Assembly: GCA_964452095.1 (NCBI GenBank)
Contig: CAYVKX010000040.1
Span: 1-18,704, forward strand
From: DUAL01 sp964452095
Lineage (GTDB): Bacteria > Bacteroidota > Bacteroidia > Flavobacteriales > BACL11
Direction of reading: 5' to 3'
Length of the DNA stretch: 18,704 nt
The number at the start of each line of letters is the position of its first letter. Positions within the stretch are counted from its first letter, which is position 1. This document shows, piece after piece, positions 13,126-18,704 of this stretch. The position numbers and the translations under genes were made by a program. The notes under the pieces are model-generated. The model was not told the DNA's origin. It did no database searches and saw only the letters and a program-made list of their open reading frames with translations.

Positions 13126-15168
13126 TTAATACAATCCATTATATTTTCTAATGAACCATTCTGCACAAATTAGCAAGAGCAAAGTAAACAAAATCCATTG
13201 AATATTTATCAGTTCTTGCACTTTTTCCTTACTGTGAATAATAGTTTTGTTTCTGGATGAATTATTAATTTCCTTTTTCAACTCTTGCACCTGATTTTGG
13301 AAAAACATTTTACCTCCACTTTGATATGATAAATTGTAAAGCAATTGATGATCTGCTTTTGTTTGCATCAACTCCAATTGAAAAGGAATAACCGAAAAAC
13401 TTCCTTTTTTCGATTGCATTGCACCATCTACTTTTGCAATAAATGAATATTCTCCAACAGGAAAAGAGCCAACATTTAGATGGTAGGATTTATTTAATTT
13501 GGAAAAAGTAAAAGGAAATTCTTTTCCTTGCTCATCTTTTATGCTGAGTGAAATATCGTTTTTTGTAATTGCCTCATAACTATCATTGTAAAATTCTGCT
13601 TCAAATATAATGGGTGAATTTGCATTTATTTTGTGCTCATACTTTATTCTGAAATGTGATTTATCATCTTGCAAAAGCAAATACTGAGTAGCTTTTGAAA
13701 AAAGCTCGTCAAAACTTTTACTATTTTTTTGCTCGGAATATTCCATCAACTTCCATTTCCAAAAACCTTCCCCAACAAATACTCCCACTTTTTTGTTTCC
13801 AGAGTTTTGAAAAAACAAAATAGGTTTATTAGTAGATATTTTTCCAATTTTTTGATTTAAAAGAACCTTAGTATTAGCAGACAAATTATAATCTCCAAAA
13901 TAAGAATTTAGAGGAGGGGCTTGCTTTAAGAACTTTGACAAATTAGAAGAAATAGTAAACAGTGAGAAATTCTCATTTTGAGAAGAAAGAGCTTCCTGCA
14001 AAGAATTTTTTCCATTGATGGTAAGCCCTAAATTTAAGTTATTGAATGTAGTAAGGTTACCACCTGAATTAAGAAAAAACAAAATTGGAACTTGCGACTC
14101 TAAAATAGCCTTTAACTTTTCTTCATTTGAATTTTGAGGAAATCCAAATAGAGCAACAAGGTTGTATTTATCTATATTTCGATTAAAATCATCTATATTT
14201 TTCACATCAATATTATAATGCTTATTCTTTTCTAATACACTTTTAAAGGCAGAAATATCAGGATGAGAATTAGCAGAAAGCAGTAAGATATTATATTTGG
14301 AATCCAAAATATCTACAAAAAAATCATAGCGGTTATTTGCTTTATTTTTCTCACTCTCCAAGCTACCAAGTTGTAAAGTGTATTTTTGCAGACCTTTTTG
14401 TTTGGCATATATTTTTAGTGGTACTTTCTGCTGAAAATGTTCTTTATTAATCTTTATATTTTGCTTATGCAAAAGTGATTTCCCATCATACAATTTTAAC
14501 TCTATCACTGCATTTTCACAATGAAATCCTTCTATCAAAACTTCAACAGGAAAATCATTTCCCAAAAAAGCAATTTCATTATTATTTACATTTTTTATTA
14601 GCAAATCCTGCCTTTGAATAGTATCGCCCAAAGCAATAGAGTAAATAGGAATAGTAGTAGTATTTGGCTTGTAAATTGGATTTTCGCCTACATTATAAAG
14701 CCCATCAGTTGCCATAATCATAGCCGCTACATTTCTATTTAAAAATCGGCTTTCCAATCCATCAAAAAGATTGGCATAATTAGTTTGTAAGCCATTTATC
14801 TCATTAATCAAACCTTCTTTAATCGATTCATCAAAATGAAAAGAAAAAACATCAAAATCTTCCATTGTTTGCTCTGCTAAAATAGATAAATCATTATAAA
14901 TATTATAATCTTTTAAAGAGGAAGAAGCATCTTGGGCTATAATAAGAATTGGCTTTTCTTTTTGCTTAATAAAAGATTTGATAAGTGGCGTAAGAAGCAA
15001 AAAACAGAGAAATGAAACTGTTAAAAACCGAAAGAAAAAGAGAATTCTTTTTAGCCAAATACTATCAATCTTATCCTCTTTTTTATACAAAAAGTAGGCA
15101 TATATTAGCCCTATTAGTAAAGCGAAAACGCTTAATCCGAAAGGTAAATTTGTGCTAACACCAAACAT
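13126..15168 (-). CDS. Large vWA-domain membrane protein (BatA-like architecture)
   Basis: This 680-residue protein begins with two transmembrane segments (about 8-28 and 41-64). A von Willebrand A-like domain follows, with the MIDAS start DASSS at 80-84 and a later Asp in MATDG (153-156). Asp, Ser and Ser of DxSxS are intact. A long periplasmic-type region of beta-rich segments comes next, including a stretch around 290-370 (ILLLSANSHPDISAFKSVLEK, LVALFGFPQ) like the class I glutamine-amidotransferase fold found in similar proteins. A C-terminal helix (about 655-673) ends RKYNGLY. The layout matches uncharacterised vWA membrane proteins common in Bacteroidota. The role is unknown. The start is 4 bases after the fabG stop, so the two are very likely co-transcribed. 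Confidence 0.8.
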   Translation of the reverse strand: MFGVSTNLPFGLSVFALLIGLIYAYFLYKKEDKIDSIWLKRILFFFRFLTVSFLCFLLLTPLIKSFIKQKEKPILIIAQDASSSLKDYNIYNDLSILAEQTMEDFDVFSFHFDESIKEGLINEINGLQTNYANLFDGLESRFLNRNVAAMIMATDGLYNVGENPIYKPNTTTIPIYSIALGDTIQRQDLLIKNVNNNEIAFLGNDFPVEVLIEGFHCENAVIELKLYDGKSLLHKQNIKINKEHFQQKVPLKIYAKQKGLQKYTLQLGSLESEKNKANNRYDFFVDILDSKYNILLLSANSHPDISAFKSVLEKNKHYNIDVKNIDDFNRNIDKYNLVALFGFPQNSNEEKLKAILESQVPILFFLNSGGNLTTFNNLNLGLTINGKNSLQEALSSQNENFSLFTISSNLSKFLKQAPPLNSYFGDYNLSANTKVLLNQKIGKISTNKPILFFQNSGNKKVGVFVGEGFWKWKLMEYSEQKNSKSFDELFSKATQYLLLQDDKSHFRIKYEHKINANSPIIFEAEFYNDSYEAITKNDISLSIKDEQGKEFPFTFSKLNKSYHLNVGSFPVGEYSFIAKVDGAMQSKKGSFSVIPFQLELMQTKADHQLLYNLSYQSGGKMFFQNQVQELKKEINNSSRNKTIIHSKEKVQELINIQWILFTLLLLICAEWFIRKYNGLY

Positions 15169-15172
15169 CTAT

Positions 15173-15919
15173 TTAGGTTAACATTCCGCCACAAACATTC
15201 ATTACTTGCCCTGTAATATAAGCGGACATATCAGAAGCCAAAAACAAAGTGGCGTTGGCAATATCTTCTGTAGTTCCACCTCTTTTTAGTGGGATTGAAT
15301 TTCGCCATTCTTGTACTTGCTCCTCTGCTAATGCATCTGTCATTTCAGTTTCAATAAAGCCAGGAGCAATGGCATTGCATCTAATGTTTCGAGAGCCCAA
15401 TTCCAAAGCAACTGATTTGGTAAAACCAATAATTGCAGCTTTGGATGCTGCATAATTGGCTTGTCCAGCATTTCCTTTTACACCAACTACCGAACTCATA
15501 TTAATAATTGAACCCTTTCTTTGCTTTAACATTGGGCGGATTACGGCTTTAGTAAGATTGAAAACCGACTTCATATTTACCCTCATCACATTATCAAAAT
15601 CCTCCTCACTCATTCGCATAAGCAAATTATCTTTTGTAATTCCTGCATTATTGATAAGCACATCAATGGAGCCAAATTCTACCATTACATCAGTAGCTAA
15701 TTTTTGGGCCGCCTCAAAATCGGCAGCATCCGATTTGTAGCCCTTTACTTTGCAGCCGTTTGCAGAAAGTTCTTTTTCCAAAGCTCTTGCTTTTTCATCA
15801 GAGGAGTGGTAAGTGAAAACGATATTTGCACCATGTTTGGCAAATACTTCTGCTATCCCTTTTCCGATACCTCTGCTGGCACCAGTTATAATTACTGTTT
15901 TCCTCTCTAATAATTTCAT
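15173..15919 (-). CDS. fabG: 3-oxoacyl-[acyl-carrier-protein] reductase
   Basis: This 248-residue short-chain dehydrogenase has the NADPH-binding TGASRGIG (12-19), NNAG (90-93), the catalytic Ser143 in MSSVVG, and Tyr156/Lys160 in YAASK. The LLMRMSEEDFDNVMRVN segment and the ending GQVMNVCGGM are characteristic of FabG. It reduces 3-oxoacyl-ACP in each round of fatty acid elongation. Other fab genes are not nearby. The vWA gene follows after 4 bases. The 137-base upstream gap holds the octamer repeat and T-rich degenerate repeats; I find no exact -7 element there. Confidence 0.93.
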   Translation of the reverse strand: MKLLERKTVIITGASRGIGKGIAEVFAKHGANIVFTYHSSDEKARALEKELSANGCKVKGYKSDAADFEAAQKLATDVMVEFGSIDVLINNAGITKDNLLMRMSEEDFDNVMRVNMKSVFNLTKAVIRPMLKQRKGSIINMSSVVGVKGNAGQANYAASKAAIIGFTKSVALELGSRNIRCNAIAPGFIETEMTDALAEEQVQEWRNSIPLKRGGTTEDIANATLFLASDMSAYITGQVMNVCGGMLT

Positions 15920-16009
15920 TTGGTTAGTTTTTGGTTATTAGCTTTAGCTATTGGTTTTTAGATGTTAGTTTTTTTGATAGTCACTTAATTAAAAAATCAA
16001 CTATTTTTT

Positions 16010-16049
16010 TCATTGTTACATTTTTACATTATCAAATTAGCACATTATC
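16010..16049 (-). repeat. Octamer-periodic repeat, copy B, downstream of the sucD stop
   Basis: On the minus strand, after the sucD stop (TAA) and AACAGAA, five 8-base units follow: GATAATGT, GCTAATTT, GATAATGT, AAAAATGT, AACAATGA. The order of unit types and the ACAGAA spacer match copy A at 2345-2376, except for one extra unit. The rest of the gap (15920-16009) is T-rich with degenerate TTGGTT/TTAG repeats and no visible gene. Confidence 0.65.
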
Positions 16050-16056
16050 TTCTGTT

Positions 16057-16926
16057 TTACCCAATAAGCTCTGCCATTTTAGCTCCAATTTGTGCTGGAG
16101 ATTCAACAACATTTACGCCACATTGACTTAAAATTCTCATTTTCGCCTCTGCTGTATCATCTGCTCCTCCAACAATAGCACCTGCATGTCCCATTGTTCT
16201 ACCAGCAGGAGCAGTTTGTCCAGCAATAAAACCAACTACTGGCTTAGTTCCATTTGCTTGAATCCATTTTGCAGCATCTGCTTCTAATTGCCCACCAATT
16301 TCACCAATCATTACAATACCATCCGTTTCAGGGTCGTTCATAAATAACTCTATCGCATCTTTGGTTGTAGTACCAATAATTGGATCGCCACCAATACCAA
16401 TTGCAGTAGAAATTCCCATCCCCGCTTTTACAACTTGGTCGGCTGCCTCATAAGTTAGTGTTCCTGATTTTGAAACCACCCCAATTCTTCCTTTTTTGAA
16501 AACAAATCCTGGCATAATACCACATTTTGCTTCTTCTGGCGTAATAACCCCTGGACAGTTCGGACCTATCAAAACACTATCTTTATCGGTTAAATATTCT
16601 TTTACCATAATCATATCTTTAGTAGGAATCCCTTCCGTAATACAGATGATTACTGCAATTCCGGCTTGTGCTGCTTCCATCACTGCATCAGCTGCAAATG
16701 CTGGAGGCACAAAAATAAGAGAAGTATTAGCGCCAACTTCTTTCACTGCATCTTCTACAGTGTTAAAAACGGGCTTTCCTAAATGGGTTTGCCCTCCTTT
16801 TCCTGGGGTTACTCCACCTACAACATTAGTTCCATACCCTATCATTTGCTCGGCATGAAAAGTTCCTTCACTTCCTGTAAAACCTTGTACAATTACTTTT
16901 GAATCTTTATTTACTAATACGCTCAT
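16057..16926 (-). CDS. sucD: Succinyl-CoA ligase (ADP-forming) alpha subunit
   Basis: The start is placed at 16926 (MSVLVNKDSKVIVQGFTGSE). The frame is open for another 74 codons upstream, but that part runs through the divergent mnmE promoter and start and has no similarity to the family. The 289-residue subunit has the CoA-binding Rossmann region at the N-terminus, GPNCPGVITPEEAKCGIMPG (121-140) and the phosphorylated histidine His247 in MGHAGAIVGG. With SucC it interconverts succinyl-CoA and succinate, producing ATP or GTP in the TCA cycle. sucC is not adjacent, which is common in Bacteroidota. It has its own promoter-like element, and the octamer repeat follows its stop. Confidence 0.96.
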   Translation of the reverse strand: MSVLVNKDSKVIVQGFTGSEGTFHAEQMIGYGTNVVGGVTPGKGGQTHLGKPVFNTVEDAVKEVGANTSLIFVPPAFAADAVMEAAQAGIAVIICITEGIPTKDMIMVKEYLTDKDSVLIGPNCPGVITPEEAKCGIMPGFVFKKGRIGVVSKSGTLTYEAADQVVKAGMGISTAIGIGGDPIIGTTTKDAIELFMNDPETDGIVMIGEIGGQLEADAAKWIQANGTKPVVGFIAGQTAPAGRTMGHAGAIVGGADDTAEAKMRILSQCGVNVVESPAQIGAKMAELIG

Positions 16927-16947
16927 AGTGTTTATTATTTTGGTGTG

Positions 16948-16977
16948 CAAAATTAGAACATTAAAGCGTTTTACAAA
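16948..16977 (-). promoter_or_regulatory. Promoter of sucD: -7 TAATTTTG with a possible -33 TTTG
   Basis: On the minus strand TAATTTTG (16955-16948, extended to TAATTTTGCA) matches TAnnTTTG. TTTG at 16977-16974 lies 18 bases upstream of it, near the spacing expected for a Bacteroidota -33 element. The -7 element ends 21 bases before the ATG. Best supported promoter in the window. Confidence 0.6.
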
Positions 16978-16987
16978 GGATTTTAAA

Positions 16988-16995
16988 TACTTTTG
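16988..16995 (+). promoter_or_regulatory. Probable -7 promoter element (TACTTTTG) of mnmE
   Basis: An exact TAnnTTTG match, extended to TACTTTTGCA, ends 4 bases before the mnmE ATG at 17000, implying a leaderless transcript and supporting that start. No good -33 TTG is visible. Confidence 0.5.
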
Positions 16996-16999
16996 CAGC

Positions 17000-18361
17000 A
17001 TGAAAAATTTGGGAAGAAATGATACTATTTGCGCTATAGCCACAGGAAGTGGGATGGGAGCTATTGCTATTATCCGAATTTCTGGAGGTAAAGCATTTGA
17101 AATTTGCAATACAATTTTTTCAAAAAATATAGCAGATGCAAAGCCCAATACAATCCATTTTGGAACTATAAAAAATGGAAAGGAAATTGTGGATGAAGTG
17201 CTGCTGAGTATTTTTAAGAATCCAAACTCTTTTACAGGAGAAGATATTATTGAAATTTCTTGTCATGGTTCTAAATATATTCAACAAAAAATATTGCAAT
17301 TACTCACTGATAATGGCGCAAGAATGGCAACCCCTGGAGAGTTTACATTAAGGGCTTTTAGTAATGGAAAAATGGACCTTTCACAAGCAGAAGCAGTAGC
17401 AGATTTGATTGCATCTGAGAGTAAAAAAGCACATCAAATTGCAATAAATCAAATGCGTGGGGGATTCTCCAATGATTTGAAAATCTTGAGAGAACAACTC
17501 ATTAATTTTGCATCATTAATAGAATTGGAATTAGATTTTTCGGAAGAAGATGTGGAGTTTGCAAATAGAGAGCAGTTCAATGAATTACTTTTATTAATAA
17601 AAGGAAAATTAACAAAATTGATTGACTCCTTTCAAATGGGAAATGTCATCAAAAACGGAATTCCTGTAGCTATTTTGGGAGCTCCAAATGTGGGGAAATC
17701 TACACTGCTTAATACTTTAGTAAATGAGGAGAGAGCCATAGTTTCTGAAATTGCTGGAACCACCAGAGACACCATTGAAGATGTGATAAATATTAAGGGA
17801 GTTCAGTTTCGATTTATTGATACAGCCGGAATCAGAGACACAAAAGAAACAATTGAGAAAATAGGAATACAAAAGGCATTGGAGAAGGCAGAAAAAGCCA
17901 AAGTAGTGATTTATCTGCTAGATGCTACTATTGATATTAACCCCCAAGAAAAGGAGATTAATAAACTCAAAAGCAAACTTCAAAATAAATTGATTGTAGT
18001 AGTAAATAAAACTGATCTGAACACAAATATTTCTGATACCTTGAAAAATAAAGGTTATTTATTTATTTCTGCAAAACAAAAAGATGGAATTGAGGATTTA
18101 AAAAAGACAGTTGTTAAGGTAACAGATAGTTCGATTTCTACTGACGAAACAATAATAAGCAACAGCCGACATAGGGAAGAATTGAGTAAAACGCTAACAG
18201 AAATAAATGCAGTAATTGAAGGGCTAAACAGTGATATTAGCGGTGATTTACTATCTATAAATATTCGTCAAGCACTTTATCATTTAGGTTTAATAACTGG
18301 TGAGGTAACTACTGATGATTTGCTCGGGAATATATTTTCCCGCTTTTGTATCGGCAAATAA
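17000..18361 (+). CDS. mnmE: tRNA uridine-5-carboxymethylaminomethyl(34) synthesis GTPase MnmE (TrmE)
   Basis: The start at 17000 (MKNLGRNDTICAIATGSG) matches the conserved MnmE N-terminus. The in-frame extension to 16928 covers the divergent promoter region and is rejected. The 453-residue protein has the N-terminal folate-binding domain (AIAIIRISG, then TPGEFTLRAFSNGKMDLSQAEAVADLI at about 111-137). A helical domain is interrupted by a G domain with GAPNVGKS (227-234), GTTRDT (253-258), DTAG (274-277) and NKTD (336-339). The C-terminal FCIGK carries the functional Cys450. With MnmG it modifies the wobble uridine of certain tRNAs, using GTP hydrolysis. Length and motifs are complete. Confidence 0.97.
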   Translation: MKNLGRNDTICAIATGSGMGAIAIIRISGGKAFEICNTIFSKNIADAKPNTIHFGTIKNGKEIVDEVLLSIFKNPNSFTGEDIIEISCHGSKYIQQKILQLLTDNGARMATPGEFTLRAFSNGKMDLSQAEAVADLIASESKKAHQIAINQMRGGFSNDLKILREQLINFASLIELELDFSEEDVEFANREQFNELLLLIKGKLTKLIDSFQMGNVIKNGIPVAILGAPNVGKSTLLNTLVNEERAIVSEIAGTTRDTIEDVINIKGVQFRFIDTAGIRDTKETIEKIGIQKALEKAEKAKVVIYLLDATIDINPQEKEINKLKSKLQNKLIVVVNKTDLNTNISDTLKNKGYLFISAKQKDGIEDLKKTVVKVTDSSISTDETIISNSRHREELSKTLTEINAVIEGLNSDISGDLLSINIRQALYHLGLITGEVTTDDLLGNIFSRFCIGK

Positions 18362-18362
18362 A

Positions 18363-18434
18363 TTACTCCTCTCCCTCTTTTAAAATATACTTCCAAGCAT
18401 AATAAATTACAATAAATAAGATGATGAATTCCAT
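18363..18434 (-). CDS. Possible tiny hydrophobic ORF (23 aa)
   Basis: An ATG at 18434-18432 opens a 23-residue peptide, MEFIILFIVIYYAWKYILKE plus GEE, one membrane helix with a charged tail. It ends one base from the mnmE stop in convergent orientation. A TATCTTTA, one base off the TAnnTTTG element, lies a few bases upstream. Such a short frame can arise by chance in AT-rich DNA, so this is tentative. Apart from it, the region 18362-18525 holds no convincing gene. Confidence 0.2.
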   Translation of the reverse strand: MEFIILFIVIYYAWKYILKEGEE

Positions 18435-18525
18435 TTTGTAAAGATAAAAATTGGATTTTAGAAAGAAGTTTGAAATCAGTATATAGTGGATATACCATAG
18501 GAAATAGAAGAAAGAAAAGAAGCAT

Positions 18526-18559
18526 AAAAAAAGCCCCACCAAATTGGTGGGGCTTTTTT
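18526..18559. terminator. Bidirectional rho-independent terminator between mnmE and the type IX-secreted protein gene
   Basis: Seven A's, perfect stem GCCCCACC/GGTGGGGC (18533-18540 and 18546-18553), loop AAATT, then six T's. The flanking A and T tracts make it usable from both sides. It lies 165 bases after the mnmE stop and 21 bases after the minus-strand gene ending at 18580. Confidence 0.93.
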
Positions 18560-18579
18560 AGTTTATATTAACTAACTTC

Positions 18580-18704
18580 TTATTGAAGGATTAGTTTCTT
18601 ATTAATTACACCTTTATCGGTAGTAATTTCTAAGAAGTAAACACCTTTCGGATAAGTAGCTAAGCTAACTTCTTTTGTGAACTGACCAACAAACTGATCA
18701 AGAT
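18580..18704 (-). CDS. C-terminal tail of a type IX-secreted protein (Por sorting domain; 5' part off the right edge)
   Basis: Only the last 40 residues are in the window. They include LATYPKGVYFLEITTDKG and end VINKKLILQ. The pattern L-x-x-x-(P)-x-G-x-Y-x-L-x-I-x-x-x-x-G-x-x-x-x-K-x-(I/L/V) is the end of the T9SS type A sorting domain, which directs proteins across the outer membrane of Bacteroidota. The function of the rest of the protein cannot be known from here. A strong terminator follows the stop codon. Confidence 0.88.
   Translation of the reverse strand, partial: LDQFVGQFTKEVSLATYPKGVYFLEITTDKGVINKKLILQ

Noticed and set aside
15249..15910. Several plus-strand frames opposite fabG
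   Set aside because: They are antisense shadows of a conserved SDR gene.
16928..16999. 24-codon N-terminal extension of mnmE
   Set aside because: It covers the divergent promoter region. The conserved N-terminus and the -7 element both point to the ATG at 17000.
16927..17148. 74-codon N-terminal extension of sucD
   Set aside because: The family starts at MSVLVNKDSK (16926). The extension runs antisense through the mnmE promoter and start, with no family similarity.
18280..18525. 81-codon minus-strand frame overlapping the end of mnmE
   Set aside because: It lies largely antisense to the conserved mnmE C-terminus or in AT-rich spacer, has no recognisable domain, and its sequence lacks a coherent protein pattern.

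Overview
This window looks like a piece of an AT-rich Bacteroidota chromosome, most likely from the Flavobacteriia. Four things point there. One is the C-terminal tail of a protein with a type IX secretion (Por) sorting domain at the right edge. Another is a series of Bacteroidota-type -7 promoter elements (TAnnTTTG, here often TAnnTTTGCA). Recognisable Shine-Dalgarno sequences are generally absent. The protein families also fit: a TolB-like propeller protein, a MlaE/MlaF pair, a BatA-like vWA membrane protein, and small exported proteins with 'MKK...A-Q' signal peptides. I see no rRNA, tRNA, CRISPR array, insertion sequence, phage gene or recognisable defence system.

Left part (1-3871): a secreted TolB/PD40-type protein runs off the left edge on the minus strand. 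Divergent from it is a glyoxalase-II-like metallo-beta-lactamase-fold hydrolase (+). It converges on mlaE-mlaF (-), a lipid-transport ABC permease and ATPase whose genes overlap by 4 bases.

Middle part (3949-9720): a very small lipoprotein precedes a tight plus-strand cluster: feoA, feoB (ferrous iron uptake), a SprT-like metalloprotease, a sulfotransferase, and mannose-1-phosphate guanylyltransferase. The genes touch or overlap by one base, so they probably form one operon. The presumed promoter lies 4 bases before the feoA start codon and overlaps a perfect 17-bp palindrome that may be an operator. After a 209-base gap comes a small outer-membrane beta-barrel protein, closed by a strong bidirectional terminator.

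Right part (9738-18704): the minus strand carries fumC, arsC-like, a small exported protein of unknown function, a prohibitin-family protein, a large vWA-domain membrane protein, fabG and sucD. mnmE runs divergently from sucD on the plus strand. The final bases hold the end of a type IX-secreted protein, separated from mnmE by a bidirectional terminator.

Most of the window is housekeeping: TCA cycle (fumC, sucD), fatty acid synthesis (fabG), tRNA modification (mnmE), iron uptake and envelope lipid transport. The less explained material is small or non-coding. It includes an 8-base-periodic repeat that follows the stop codons of both mlaF and sucD, promoters that imply leaderless mRNAs, the feo palindrome, and several tiny exported or membrane proteins.
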